A stretch of 64,000 bases of DNA from Evansella alkalicola (GCF_019042735.1 NZ_JAHQCR010000021.1:62001-126000); one strand, 5' to 3'. Counted from the first letter of the stretch, positions 8,404 to 17,860 are shown. Notes: generated by a model not told the origin, from the sequence alone. Program-made: numbers and translations.

Positions 8404-9585
8404 ATGATTGAAAAACTAAACGAACAGCTAGACCATGCATATGATGAGATGGTGTCCGTCCGTAGGTATTTACATCAATATCCAGAACTATCACACCATG
8501 AAGTTGAAACACCTAAATACATTGCAGAATATCATCGCAAGTTAGGTCACGAAGTAAGGGAAGGTGTTGGTGGACGTGGTGTTGTAGCAACATTAAAAGG
8601 AGCAAAACCTGGGCCAACCATCGCTTTACGCGCTGACTTCGATGCTCTTCCAATGCAGGACGAAAAGGACGTACCGTATAAATCGAAAGTGCCAGGGGTT
8701 ACTCATGCATGTGGACATGATGGACATACTGCCACGTTACTTATATTGGCAAAAGTGTTAAATGGTCTTCAGCAGTCCTTTGAAGGAAATGTCGTATTTA
8801 TTCACCAGCATGCAGAAGAATTAGAGCCTGGTGGAGCAAGACCAATGATTGAGGATGGCTGTCTTGAAGGCGTGGATGTCATTTTTGGTACACACCTCTG
8901 GGCTCCTACTCCCTTAGGTAAGATTGAGTACAACACTGGCGCATTAATGGCTGCAGCAGATCGGTTTGAAATCACGATTAAGGGGAAAGGTGGACATGGG
9001 GCACAGCCGCATGATACAAAAGACTCGATCCTTCTAGGTGCACAAATCGTTCAATCATTGCAGCAAGTTGTCAGTCGCCGTACTGATCCACTTGATTCTG
9101 CCGTTTTAAGCATCGGATCCTTCGTTGCAGACAATGCCTTTAACGTCATAGCCGATAGTGCGAAGATTATTGGAACCGTGCGTACTTTTGATGAAGCAGT
9201 GCAAGAGCGTATTGCCGAGGAAATGGAGCAAATCATTGAAGGAAATGCTAGGAGCTTTGGTGCAAAGGCAGAATTACACTATACAAAAGGTTATCCTGCG
9301 GTAATTAATCATGAGGAAGAAGCTAATTTTGTAAGTGAAGAAGCTAGTAAAACGCCAGGTATTGATGAGGTGGAACATGCAAAACCACAAATGGGTGGTG
9401 AAGACTTCAGTTATTATCTTCAACATGTTAAAGGCGCTTTCTTCTTTACTGGCGCAAAAAATCCTGAATGGACAGAAGTGTATCCACATCACCACCCTAA
9501 ATTCGATATTGATGAGAGGGCAATGCTTCACGCCGCAAAGGTACTTGGAAGACTTACGATAGAAGCTTTTTCACGATATAAATAA
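8404..9585 (+). CDS. M20-family amidohydrolase (N-acyl-amino acid / hippurate hydrolase type)
   Basis: This is a cytoplasmic zinc-dependent peptidase-like amidohydrolase of the M20D subfamily, 393 residues. Metal-binding features are HACGHDGHTA (about residues 100-109) and FIHQHAEELEPGGA (about 137-150), and the lid/dimerisation domain contains GKGGHGAQPHDTKDS. A later GGEDFSYY motif supplies the last ligand region. AAGGAG precedes the ATG. A B. subtilis homologue, yhaA, lies beside ecsABC as this gene does. Substrate is unknown; N-acetyl or other N-acyl amino acids are likely. Confidence 0.88.
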   Translation: MIEKLNEQLDHAYDEMVSVRRYLHQYPELSHHEVETPKYIAEYHRKLGHEVREGVGGRGVVATLKGAKPGPTIALRADFDALPMQDEKDVPYKSKVPGVTHACGHDGHTATLLILAKVLNGLQQSFEGNVVFIHQHAEELEPGGARPMIEDGCLEGVDVIFGTHLWAPTPLGKIEYNTGALMAAADRFEITIKGKGGHGAQPHDTKDSILLGAQIVQSLQQVVSRRTDPLDSAVLSIGSFVADNAFNVIADSAKIIGTVRTFDEAVQERIAEEMEQIIEGNARSFGAKAELHYTKGYPAVINHEEEANFVSEEASKTPGIDEVEHAKPQMGGEDFSYYLQHVKGAFFFTGAKNPEWTEVYPHHHPKFDIDERAMLHAAKVLGRLTIEAFSRYK

Positions 9586-9602
9586 TGCAATTTCCAATAT
9601 GA

Positions 9603-9650
9603 AAAGGAGTCCCCTAAAGTCACATACAAATGATTTTAAAGGGCTCCTTT
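9603..9650. terminator. Bidirectional terminator between amidohydrolase and ecsC
   Basis: AAAGGAGTCCCCTAAA (9603-9618) pairs with TTTTAAAGGGCTCCTTT (9634-9650) between two convergent genes, with A and T runs on both sides. Confidence 0.85.
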
Positions 9651-9668
9651 ACATATTTGTAGGGGTCT

Positions 9669-10412
9669 CTAAAGACTTCTTTGTTCAACGAGCCTGTGAC
9701 GGAAGCTGTTTTTCGCATGATAAGAGAGAATATCTAAATAGTTATAATTTGCAACCGCCCCAACAATGGCACCAAAACCAGGTATTAATTGAAGGGTCTT
9801 AGGGAGGTCAATAAAATCCCTATATTCTAACTGAAAGGTCTTCCAATCAATAGATTCCAAATAAGAAGATTCCTCTTTAGGGAGAGATTCACGCTCCTTC
9901 TCCCAAGAGGTTATTTTGTTAAATACTTCTCTCTTCTTTTCCTCTTTTGAGAAAGCCAATTGGAATATGGATAACAAAAATAACCTTTCCCGATAGTCCT
10001 TTACATCATACCCATAAATCTTTGCAGCATCGAATAAAAACTTCATTTTTATACTTAATAAGAGGGGGAAGTCTGCTAAACCAAGAAATATTCCTCCCGC
10101 ACCTGTCCCTGCCCCTTCAAGAGCTGCAGTTCTTTTATACATCTCAATTCGTTTTTCTAAGACCTTCTCCCGCTCTTCAATTGATAGGTCCTTCAAAATC
10201 TCTTGATCTGATAAATAATCACTACCTGTTAACGTTGCCTTCATCATATACTTCACACTTTCAGCAACCGTTTGGTGAAACCGCTCTGGTACTTTATTAT
10301 TAATTTTATTTTGCCAATTTTTAGCAAACCTACCTGATATAGAACCTCTTTGAAGAGATTTCCTCTCCCACCGAAGAAGCTCACGCTGAATTTTTTCACC
10401 GTAGTCAGTCAT
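9669..10412 (-). CDS. ecsC: EcsC family protein
   Basis: EcsC is the third gene of the Bacillus ecs locus and its biochemical role is unknown. The 247-residue protein has the glycine-rich central segment ALEGAGTGAGGIFLGLADFP (about residues 98-117) typical of the family, followed by a helical C-terminus. It lies 40 bases after ecsB on the same strand, so it is probably co-transcribed with ecsA and ecsB. Confidence 0.88.
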   Translation of the reverse strand: MTDYGEKIQRELLRWERKSLQRGSISGRFAKNWQNKINNKVPERFHQTVAESVKYMMKATLTGSDYLSDQEILKDLSIEEREKVLEKRIEMYKRTAALEGAGTGAGGIFLGLADFPLLLSIKMKFLFDAAKIYGYDVKDYRERLFLLSIFQLAFSKEEKKREVFNKITSWEKERESLPKEESSYLESIDWKTFQLEYRDFIDLPKTLQLIPGFGAIVGAVANYNYLDILSYHAKNSFRHRLVEQRSL

Positions 10413-10452
10413 AGTAGCACCCCTTTATCACTGACATATGAGTTAATTCACC

Positions 10453-11667
10453 TTATAGTGAATAAGTTTTTGGTAAACGGAGTCTACTACTGTACAAATA
10501 GACAAGCATCGTTAAAATCACTCCAAGTAACCCGTCCATGACACCAAAGAATATCACTAGGCCTAAACCAAAGACAACTGCTTGAACAGTACCAAGTGAC
10601 AGCATCCAAAACTGATGACTCTTCAATTTCACTTTCTCTGAAACTGGATATAAGTCAGCCATACTACTAGTTGCAAAGTGATTTTTTAACGTTTCGACCT
10701 GTAGGGCTGTCATATATGCAAATACGATAATTAACAGCCATCGCCCCCAATCAATTTGGACGACACTAAGGAACAGGAGACCGATTAAAGTAAGCCTTAA
10801 GTAGATACCAAAATAATCTCTCGACCTAACGAAAGCCCTGCTGAATAAATATCGGTACACATGAGATTGTCCATAAGAAACCAATCTGAATAATGGAGAG
10901 AGCCACGCTCGTTTTCTTACTTTCGACTTTAAAGCTGGTACATCAGTAAAAGAATTAGCTATACGATAAAAAGTCATGACTGTGCTGTCTTCAATATCAA
11001 CTAAACGCTCCCATTTTAAGCTATGCACCTTTGATAAGCGATAGAAGTAGCCTATGTAAAACAAAAGTAGTGCAACTGCTATACCTATTACAATTAATAT
11101 TGATTGCAGGGAAAAGATTGCATATACAGTAACGGCATTCAAACCAAACCTAAGCATTGTATGCATGAAGTAACGATTTTTCTCCTGTATACGCTGTTCC
11201 TCAAATCCTGTTGCAAGATTCCAGAGTTTCAAAGCACTTAGTAAGAATATCACTGAAAAAACGAGTGATCCTGATGGATATATTCGATCTGCAAAAAGAG
11301 GTGACAGTACAAGCATTAAAAGCGCAATCCATAATGTTTCCATCATCCAACTATAGAAAATAGCTGAGCGGAAATAACTATCCATCTTCCCTTCCCGAGG
11401 TGTTAGAAAAAATAGATCACCAGGCTTGGCAAATGTCCTAACTCTTCCACGAGTTATTAACCATGTGAATACAACTGTAAAAAATAACGTAGCTGGAAAT
11501 GTTTCAGGTAACCATTCTAGAAACTGTCCATAATAATAGCTTCCAAAAACAAATAGTAAATAAATCGTAAATAAAAACCCGCTATTCCCTATGAGTTTCA
11601 AGTACTTTATAGCCATTTCCCAATATTCGCTTCTGCGTCTCGTCCATAATCCCTTTTCATCAATCAT
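10453..11667 (-). CDS. ecsB: ABC transporter permease EcsB
   Basis: This is the membrane partner of EcsA, 404 residues with about eight or nine hydrophobic segments spread from residue 28 to the end. In B. subtilis the EcsAB transporter affects secretion, membrane proteolysis by RasP and competence. The gene overlaps ecsA by 8 bases, indicating coupled translation. Its substrate is not established. Confidence 0.88.
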   Translation of the reverse strand: MIDEKGLWTRRRSEYWEMAIKYLKLIGNSGFLFTIYLLFVFGSYYYGQFLEWLPETFPATLFFTVVFTWLITRGRVRTFAKPGDLFFLTPREGKMDSYFRSAIFYSWMMETLWIALLMLVLSPLFADRIYPSGSLVFSVIFLLSALKLWNLATGFEEQRIQEKNRYFMHTMLRFGLNAVTVYAIFSLQSILIVIGIAVALLLFYIGYFYRLSKVHSLKWERLVDIEDSTVMTFYRIANSFTDVPALKSKVRKRAWLSPLFRLVSYGQSHVYRYLFSRAFVRSRDYFGIYLRLTLIGLLFLSVVQIDWGRWLLIIVFAYMTALQVETLKNHFATSSMADLYPVSEKVKLKSHQFWMLSLGTVQAVVFGLGLVIFFGVMDGLLGVILTMLVYLYSSRLRLPKTYSL

Positions 11668-12406
11668 TTTTATCTTCCTTTGTCATCTCAACATATATTT
11701 GGTCTAGGTCCGCACCATGCATATTGGACTGTGCTTGCAACTCCTGCAATGTCCCCTTTAAAATTACTCGTCCATTATGGAGGAGGATAAATCTATCACA
11801 GTACTTTTCAGCAGTTGCCAGTATATGAGTGGACATTAAAATTCCACATCCCTTTTCCTTCATTTCTACCATTCTGTCAAGAAATGATCGTATTCCAATT
11901 GGGTCTAAACCGACAAAGGGCTCGTCCGCCACATAAAGGGAAGGGTGGACTAAGAGCGCACACATAATCATTACTTTTTGGCGCATTCCTTTTGAAAAAT
12001 GACTAGGAAACCACTTCACCATTTTTTTCATTCTGAACTCTTCCAAAAGTTCGTTCGCACGTTCTTTAAAGGTAACTTCCTTTAAGCCATAAGCCATGGC
12101 TGTTAGTTCTAAATGCTCCCAAAGGGTCATCTCTTCGTATAGAAGTGGCATCTCAGGGATGTAAGCAAGCCCTTGTCGATAATCATCTTTGTCTTCAGAC
12201 CAAGTTCTTCCCATAAGACGAACATCACCTTTATGAGGTTCCATTAATCCGAGAATATGTTTTATTGTCGTACTTTTCCCAGCGCCATTCAGACCGATCA
12301 AACCTACAATTTCATGAGCATTAACTGAAAATGAGACATCATGTAGTACAGGGCGGCTCCGTTGGTAACCACCTGTTAAGTTACTTATCTTTAAAATTTC
12401 ACCCAT
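11660..12406 (-). CDS. ecsA: ABC transporter ATP-binding protein EcsA
   Basis: The 248-residue ATPase has Walker A (GLNGAGKSTT, about 38-47), the signature SKGMRQKVM (signature Q replaced by M, as is common in this subgroup), Walker B with LYVADEPFVGLDP, and the H-loop STHIL. AAGGAG lies 8 bases before the ATG. It heads the ecsA-ecsB-ecsC operon. Confidence 0.93.
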   Translation of the reverse strand: MGEILKISNLTGGYQRSRPVLHDVSFSVNAHEIVGLIGLNGAGKSTTIKHILGLMEPHKGDVRLMGRTWSEDKDDYRQGLAYIPEMPLLYEEMTLWEHLELTAMAYGLKEVTFKERANELLEEFRMKKMVKWFPSHFSKGMRQKVMIMCALLVHPSLYVADEPFVGLDPIGIRSFLDRMVEMKEKGCGILMSTHILATAEKYCDRFILLHNGRVILKGTLQELQAQSNMHGADLDQIYVEMTKEDKND

Positions 12407-12581
12407 TGCTTCGTCTCCTTTTTAGCTGGATAGTTTTTTATAAATCATACTGTAATCAGAAGTATATTATTGTTAGCTGCAACTTTAATTCCATCTTTTA
12501 CTATATCTGATTCTTACATTCTTGAAAAGTGGTTCGACGTCAACATAATATAGTAGATACAATTTTATAATTTCCTCCCTC

Positions 12582-13739
12582 TTATTCAAGAACTACAGGT
12601 GATTTTTTCTCAATAGATAAGTACTTTATTCCAATGAAGGTCACTGCCAGCATTAAGACAATCCAAGCAATAAAATAAGGTGACAAATTGTCCCTTATAA
12701 GACCTGACACAAATGGTGCTGTAATTGTCCCAACTGAAAAGACAGCGGAAAGAAAAGCAAATGCTTTCCCTCGATTTGCCTCTTCAATATTTTCAGTTAA
12801 CAGCGTCATCATGGCTGGAAAAATGATCCCCGAAGCAATTCCAAATAGAAATAGTGTCCATAAAGATGGAATTGTTGTAGAGAACATCATCATTGCAGTA
12901 GAAGTAGCCATTATTAACAAACCTAACACTGTTCTAAACTTAGCAGATATTCGATGGAGAAGAACAATACCTAATATAAAGAAGGTACCTACCCCTATCA
13001 TTCCAGCCATTTTACCCACATTATCCTTGGGTATTCCATTCTCTACCGTTAGAAAGGGTAATTCATACATAAGAGTACCTTGGGCAAACATAATCGCAAA
13101 GGCGGTCAAAAACACAGGATATAGGCGCTTATATGAAAGAAGTGAAAATACTCCTCCGTTACTTTGGCCTTGTGATCTTACTGTTTTCGTTTGTGGCAAG
13201 AAGCGTACAGCTAGTAAAAATGCCAGAAACGTTGTAAAGCTAATAGCATAATAGGCACCATCTGCCCCATAACGCTCACCTAGCCACCCTCCTAAAACAG
13301 GTGCAATGGTCATGGCTGCAGTAACCATTAATGTATTCATGGCCATGTTTTTACTTTGCTCTTTGCTATTCTTCGCAAAAGTTGCGAGCATCGTCATACA
13401 TGCAGGAGTTAAAAATGCTAAGATTAGTCCATTAATTACTCTCAGAGTAAAAAGATGAGTTGTTTCCATGATAAAAGTATGGGCAAATAATGAAATAGAT
13501 AAAAAGAATAATGGAAAAACTATAAAACCCCTTACACCCAGTCGATCAATGGCTGATCCAGCAAGAAGGTTTCCCCCTAGGTTGACAAATGAAGTGACGC
13601 TAAGCATGATCGCCACAAGCATACTACCTGCACCTAACGATACTGCTAATGGTGTAAAAACAGGAAATTGCATGTGTATACTTATGAAAATAAGAAACAA
13701 TATGAAATATAGAACAACTTTTGGTTGTAAATGTCTCAA
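12582..13739 (-). CDS. Major facilitator superfamily transporter
   Basis: The 385-residue protein has about twelve transmembrane segments and the MFS loop motif GSAIDRLGVRGF between segments 2 and 3 (about residues 61-72). It resembles drug or sugar efflux permeases of the YfkF/YhhS kind, but no substrate can be inferred. The start is TTG preceded by GAGGAGGG. It sits between ecsA and the divergent hit gene, where B. subtilis has no such gene, so it appears to be a lineage-specific insertion. Confidence 0.82.
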   Translation of the reverse strand: MRHLQPKVVLYFILFLIFISIHMQFPVFTPLAVSLGAGSMLVAIMLSVTSFVNLGGNLLAGSAIDRLGVRGFIVFPLFFLSISLFAHTFIMETTHLFTLRVINGLILAFLTPACMTMLATFAKNSKEQSKNMAMNTLMVTAAMTIAPVLGGWLGERYGADGAYYAISFTTFLAFLLAVRFLPQTKTVRSQGQSNGGVFSLLSYKRLYPVFLTAFAIMFAQGTLMYELPFLTVENGIPKDNVGKMAGMIGVGTFFILGIVLLHRISAKFRTVLGLLIMATSTAMMMFSTTIPSLWTLFLFGIASGIIFPAMMTLLTENIEEANRGKAFAFLSAVFSVGTITAPFVSGLIRDNLSPYFIAWIVLMLAVTFIGIKYLSIEKKSPVVLE

Positions 13740-13855
13740 GGCTCATCCCTCCTCGTTTCAATCTATGAGGACAACTATTAACTTAGACTAGCCTTCTTTT
13801 CCATTCCCTGGTCAAATATGGTAACATAGAGAAAAATTACTGTGAGGTGTACAAG

Positions 13856-14287
13856 ATGACGACAAAACAAGATTGTATTTTTTGTAAAATAAAATCCGGT
13901 GATATTCCGGCAGCACAGGTCTACGAGGATGATAAGGTTCTAGCTTTCCTAGACATAAGTCAAGTTACTAAGGGGCATACCCTTGTCATTCCAAAAAAGC
14001 ATGAAGAAAACGTATTCGAGCTTTCTGAAGAAACGTCAACAGCATTGTTTTCAGCAGTTCCTAAAATTGCTCGGGCGTTGAAAGCAGCATATGAGCCAGT
14101 TGGACTTAACATTTTAAATAACAATGGAGAAGAAGCAGGACAGTCTGTTTTCCACTATCACCTTCACCTCATTCCTCGCTATGGAAAAGGAGACGGCTAT
14201 GGTGCCGTTTGGCATGATCATAGTAGTAAATACACAAATGATCAGCTTCAGGAGATGGCAAAGGAAGTTGCAGCAAAAATATACTAA
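13856..14287 (+). CDS. hit: HIT family nucleotide-binding hydrolase
   Basis: This is a histidine-triad protein, a small dimeric nucleotide hydrolase or AMP-lysine hydrolase of Hint type. The triad is in HYHLHLIPRY near residues 101-110. The N-terminus carries the paired cysteines DCIFCKI. GAGGTG at 13844-13849 is correctly placed for the ATG at 13856, so the GTG at 13847 is unlikely to be the start. B. subtilis hit lies divergently next to ecsA; here the MFS gene intervenes. Confidence 0.92.
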   Translation: MTTKQDCIFCKIKSGDIPAAQVYEDDKVLAFLDISQVTKGHTLVIPKKHEENVFELSEETSTALFSAVPKIARALKAAYEPVGLNILNNNGEEAGQSVFHYHLHLIPRYGKGDGYGAVWHDHSSKYTNDQLQEMAKEVAAKIY

Positions 14288-14294
14288 AACACAT

Positions 14295-14327
14295 AGCCAT
14301 CCTTTCAATAACAGGATGGCTTCTTTT
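14295..14327 (+). terminator. Terminator of hit
   Basis: AGCCATCCT (14295-14303) pairs with AGGATGGCT (14313-14321) and is followed by TTCTTTT. Confidence 0.9.
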
Positions 14328-14478
14328 GTATCCTAGTTTCATGTTAGTCATTCCTGAGTTTTTTTTCACAGTAAGCAATTGTTGAAATTTATTGTCTTTT
14401 TTAAAAAAACATTTGATTTTTTGGAGGATTCAGATAATCTATAAAGAATAGATCTTTAATAAGGATGGAGGAGAAATA

Positions 14479-15579
14479 ATGGTTACAACAGCATCATCAA
14501 CTTTTAATTTTAACGCAGGTCCAAGTGCCCTTCCAAAGGCAATCCTGGAAAAAGCTCAGAATTCTATGTTTAATTACAAAAAATCAGGGTTGTCGGTGAT
14601 GGAAATGAGTCATCGTAGTCCTTTATATGAGGAAATTCATTTTGGCGCCCTTAACAAGGTTAGGTCAATCCTTTCAATTCCTGAAGAATTTGACATTTTG
14701 CTTCTTCAAGGTGGGGCAAGCCTTCAATTTGCAATGATACCTATGAATTTTTTACCTAAAGACAAAAAAGCTGCTTACCTGATGTCTGGTTCTTGGTCTG
14801 AGAAAGCTTTGAAAGAAGCAAGAAGTATTGGACAAGCCTATGAATTATCTACATCAAAGGATAATAAGTACAAAAGTATCCCTAACCCGAATGTTGAAGG
14901 GGTAGAAGAAAATACTGCATATATACACATCACATCAAACAATACAATTTATGGTACACAATGGCCTGAGTTGCCTAAAGAATTTGGCAATCAACCTGTA
15001 TTTGTTGATGCATCAAGCGATATCTTTAGCCAACCTATAGATTGGGATCATGTGGATCTCGTTTATGCGGGTGCACAGAAAAACGCTGGACCATCAGGGA
15101 TTACTGTTGTGATTATTCGAAAGGAATTAATGGAAAAAGCGAATAAGGATATTCCAGCAATCCTTTCTTATAGCACTCATGCGAAAGGTGATTCTTTATA
15201 TAATACACCTCCAACAGCAGCAATCTATATGCTTGGACTTATGATGGATTGGCTTGAAGAACATGGTGGAATCAACGGTATACAAAACATTAACGAGAAA
15301 AAGGCTTCTCTACTTTATCAAATGATCGATGAAAGCAACGGTTTTTATAAGGGACATGCTACAAAAGATTCAAGATCAAAAATGAATGTCACATTTAATC
15401 TACCAACTGAAGAGCTAGAAAAGGAATTTTTAAATCAGGCTAAGGCTCGGGGATTTGTGGGACTGAATGGACATAGATCCATCGGTGGCTGTAGAGCTTC
15501 CATTTATAATGGCGTCCCATTTGAACATGTAAAAAAACTAGTGGAGTTTATGGAAGAGTTTAAATCCAACAACGCTTAA
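14479..15579 (+). CDS. serC: Phosphoserine aminotransferase
   Basis: SerC converts 3-phosphohydroxypyruvate to phosphoserine in serine synthesis. The 366-residue fold-type-I PLP enzyme starts with the family signature FNFNAGPSALP and has the PLP lysine in AGAQKNAGPSG (Lys201). The C-terminus has GLNGHRSIGGCRASIYNG. GGATGGAGGAG precedes the ATG. Its place between hit and yhaH matches B. subtilis, although the intervening trpP gene is absent here. Confidence 0.95.
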   Translation: MVTTASSTFNFNAGPSALPKAILEKAQNSMFNYKKSGLSVMEMSHRSPLYEEIHFGALNKVRSILSIPEEFDILLLQGGASLQFAMIPMNFLPKDKKAAYLMSGSWSEKALKEARSIGQAYELSTSKDNKYKSIPNPNVEGVEENTAYIHITSNNTIYGTQWPELPKEFGNQPVFVDASSDIFSQPIDWDHVDLVYAGAQKNAGPSGITVVIIRKELMEKANKDIPAILSYSTHAKGDSLYNTPPTAAIYMLGLMMDWLEEHGGINGIQNINEKKASLLYQMIDESNGFYKGHATKDSRSKMNVTFNLPTEELEKEFLNQAKARGFVGLNGHRSIGGCRASIYNGVPFEHVKKLVEFMEEFKSNNA

Positions 15580-15665
15580 TATGTTACCTAACTTTTAAGT
15601 AAATAGGTTTTGGCAAAACACCATATTACCTTGTCAAAGCCAATCTATAAAAAGGGTGAGCTAAA

Positions 15666-16031
15666 ATGAATAAAACTTATCTCTGTGGATTGTTATTCGG
15701 GGGTGCCATTGCTGGAGGCGTTGCATATTACACAAACCCCACAGCTCAAGAAAAAATTACAAAATGTTATCACCAGACAAAGGAAATTGTAATTTCAAGC
15801 TGGGAAACTTTAAAAAAAGATATGGAAGCTACCGCTAATCTTGATATTTATCAGTTAAGGGAAACTGCATTAGAAATATGGCATGAGAAATTCCCACAGT
15901 TTCGTGAAAGATTTCGTCAACTACAGGAAGACATGGCTCCATATATGGACGATTTAAAGGATCTACTTATTGAGCTTAAAGAGTTATTAATCAAAATGCA
16001 GGATCAGTTAAGAAACTTAAATAAGGTTTAA
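15666..16031 (+). CDS. yhaH: YtxH-like small protein YhaH
   Basis: This 121-residue protein has an N-terminal hydrophobic segment (CGLLFGGAIAGGVAYYT, about 6-22) followed by a long amphipathic helical region. That is the layout of YtxH/YhaH general-stress proteins. Function is unknown. The position between serC and hpr supports the assignment. A terminator follows. Confidence 0.8.
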   Translation: MNKTYLCGLLFGGAIAGGVAYYTNPTAQEKITKCYHQTKEIVISSWETLKKDMEATANLDIYQLRETALEIWHEKFPQFRERFRQLQEDMAPYMDDLKDLLIELKELLIKMQDQLRNLNKV

Positions 16032-16039
16032 TGTTATCG

Positions 16040-16080
16040 GAGCAGATGGGAATTTAATTATCATTCCCCTGCTCTTTTCT
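16040..16080 (+). terminator. Terminator of yhaH
   Basis: GAGCAGATGGGAAT (16040-16053) pairs with ATTCCCCTGCTC (16063-16074) with a two-base bulge, then TTTTCTTTTT. Confidence 0.85.
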
Positions 16081-16141
16081 TTTTCATACACAATTCTTCA
16101 AACGACTATATTGGAATTAAATGCACTGATAAATAAAAAAC

Positions 16142-16204
16142 TCTCAATAATTTTCAGAAAATACTGAAATGGTGTTGAGAAAAAATATTACATTGTGTTA
16201 TGAT
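16142..16204 (+). promoter_or_regulatory. hpr promoter and overlapping dyad
   Basis: TTGAGA at 16175-16180, an 18-base spacer and TATGAT at 16199-16204 form a good sigma-A-type promoter about 136 bases before hpr. Directly upstream CTCAA...TTTCAG-aaaata-CTGAAA...TTGAG (16142-16179) is an interrupted dyad that ends inside the -35 box, a position suited to repression. The rest of the 309-bp gap up to hpr shows nothing else. Confidence 0.5.
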
Positions 16205-16340
16205 GTTATTATCATTTTCTTAGTAAAATAATGAATACTTAGAAAATTCAATTTACTTTATGGAGTTGCAGTGCTAAACTACGACATATATATTACTTAA
16301 ACTATATAAATTTTTAATAAAACATGAACGGAGGGGCGTT

Positions 16341-16931
16341 ATGGATCAGCAATCAGTACATTCTATTAAACAATCCATAATGTTTAATCATAAGGTTGCA
16401 CAGCTAAGTAAGGCATTATGGAAGTCAATTGAAAAGGATTGGCAATCTTGGATTAAACCGTATGACTTAAACATTAATGAACACCACATTCTATGGATTG
16501 CATATCAATTAGAAGGGGCTTCTATTTCTGATATCGCAAAATTCGGTGTCATGCATGTTTCCACTGCATTTAATTTCTCGAAGAAGTTAGAAGAACGGGG
16601 GTTACTCACTTTTTCAAAGCGACAAACAGACAAAAGGAATACGTATGTGTATTTGACTGAGGAGGGTGAGGAACTGTTTATAAGAACACTTGAAAGTTAC
16701 AATCCAACAACGTATGGGGTTTATAGCGGGTCCCTCCCTATTAAAGAACTGTATGGAAAATTCCCTGAATTCTCTGAGGTTATGAGTATCATTAAACATA
16801 TTTATGGACCTGATTTTATGAGTATATTTGAAAGCTCTTTATCCAAGCTAGACTCCGACTTTATTGAAGAAGGTGGAAAACTAATTTCGACGAACTCTAA
16901 GCTGGATGAAAAGGAAGCACATACTCCATAA
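16341..16931 (+). CDS. hpr: MarR-family transition-state regulator Hpr (ScoC)
   Basis: Hpr/ScoC is a winged-helix dimeric repressor of extracellular proteases, oligopeptide uptake and sporulation genes in Bacillus. The 196-residue protein has the characteristic N-terminus (HKVAQLSKALWKSIEKDWQ), the recognition helix VMHVSTAFNFSKKLEERG and the wing KRQTDKRNTYVYLTEEG. GGAGGGGCGTT precedes the ATG. Gene order relative to yhaH and prsA follows B. subtilis. Confidence 0.94.
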   Translation: MDQQSVHSIKQSIMFNHKVAQLSKALWKSIEKDWQSWIKPYDLNINEHHILWIAYQLEGASISDIAKFGVMHVSTAFNFSKKLEERGLLTFSKRQTDKRNTYVYLTEEGEELFIRTLESYNPTTYGVYSGSLPIKELYGKFPEFSEVMSIIKHIYGPDFMSIFESSLSKLDSDFIEEGGKLISTNSKLDEKEAHTP

Positions 16932-16972
16932 CCAAAATCATCTACACATGTTACTTGTTCACTATAACTTTT

Positions 16973-16996
16973 AACCGGACCTTAGTCCGGTTTTTT
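16973..16996 (+). terminator. Terminator of hpr
   Basis: AACCGGAC-CTTA-GTCCGGTT followed by TTTT; a perfect 8-bp stem with tetraloop. Confidence 0.93.
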
Positions 16997-17206
16997 GTTT
17001 TTCTAAAACTGTTTAGTCGAAACCATTATAAAAGAAAGCTTTACGCAGGCATGTTATACTCCTCAATTTCTCTCGGCAAAGAAAACACTGGGAAGAATGA
17101 GAAGTTGTCACACTTGTGTACCTTGCGTGAAAGGGAATGGACTGTAGCGATCACCAACACATTTTTTGTATTTTCATCGTAGACATAAAAATATTTAAAA
17201 AACCCC

Positions 17207-17235
17207 TTGATTTTTTGTCATAGAAAGCGTAAATT
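17207..17235 (+). promoter_or_regulatory. Candidate promoter of the DUF3267-like gene
   Basis: TTGATT (17207-17212), a 17-base spacer and TAAATT (17230-17235) lie 33 bases before the gene. The remainder of the 337-bp gap after hpr holds only the hpr terminator; the 75-codon frame at 16955-17182 overlaps that terminator and is not credible. Confidence 0.4.
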
Positions 17236-17268
17236 ACTAAGAGTGATTCTTCGGAAGGAGGGGTAAAA

Positions 17269-17814
17269 ATGAATTGTTGGAAAACAATTTCCATAGATCA
17301 TGAATTTGGAAGAGAACGATTATGGTTTATGTCTATCTCCATGGCCCTATTATATTTTATATTTTTTTTCGTATCGTTTAGAACATTTTACTCAGCCCCT
17401 CCGTTAATGGATTACGGGCTTGGTTTTCTATTATTTTCATTAGCTGTTATTATCCCACTCCATTTAATATTACATTGTCTTCCCCTTTGGATTGCTGGGA
17501 AGAAGGCAACTTTTGGAGTAAGGAGAAAATTTTGGCCTTTCTTTTATTACTCATCTAAAGGACCTTTATCTAAACAACTAGCTATCACATCTATATGTGC
17601 ACCTATTCTTGTAATAACCCTTGTAAGTATAAGTGCAGTGATTATATTTCCAGAATGGCTTCACTATATAGCCATGATGTCTGCTTTAAACTTTGGCCTT
17701 TGTATGTACGATCTTTTAACATTGAAGCATTTGAGAACTGCACCTAAAAAGGCTTATTTTGAAGAGCACCGTGACGGGTATCATATACTATACAATAATC
17801 AAAACATAAAATAG
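17269..17814 (+). CDS. DUF3267-like integral membrane protein
   Basis: This 181-residue protein has four hydrophobic segments (about 18-37, 47-66, 104-127 and 131-147). The second contains HLILH. In DUF3267 proteins this place normally has an HExxH-like zinc-protease motif; here the glutamate is replaced by leucine, so proteolytic activity is doubtful. The ORF has a strong GGAAGGAGGGG ribosome-binding site. It lies between hpr and prsA, and similar proteins occur at this place in other Bacillaceae as far as I recall. Function is unknown. Confidence 0.65.
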   Translation: MNCWKTISIDHEFGRERLWFMSISMALLYFIFFFVSFRTFYSAPPLMDYGLGFLLFSLAVIIPLHLILHCLPLWIAGKKATFGVRRKFWPFFYYSSKGPLSKQLAITSICAPILVITLVSISAVIIFPEWLHYIAMMSALNFGLCMYDLLTLKHLRTAPKKAYFEEHRDGYHILYNNQNIK

Positions 17815-17860
17815 AAGAGGTTGGGACAAAATTTTATGACATATCCCAGTCTCTTCTTTT
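17814..17860. repeat. GAGGCTGGGACA-type palindrome (copy 3) acting as bidirectional terminator
   Basis: GAAGAGGTTGGGACA (from 17814) pairs with TATCCCAGTCTCTTC (to 17856), then TTTT. It separates convergent genes. It is the shortest of the three copies and looks like an ordinary terminator, which supports a terminator role for the family. Confidence 0.8.

Noticed and set aside
9274..9531. 85-residue minus-strand ORF inside the M20 amidohydrolase
   Set aside because: It is fully contained in a well-supported gene on the other strand, with no start signals.
16955..17182. 75-residue ORF after hpr
   Set aside because: It runs through the hpr terminator hairpin and lacks a ribosome-binding site.
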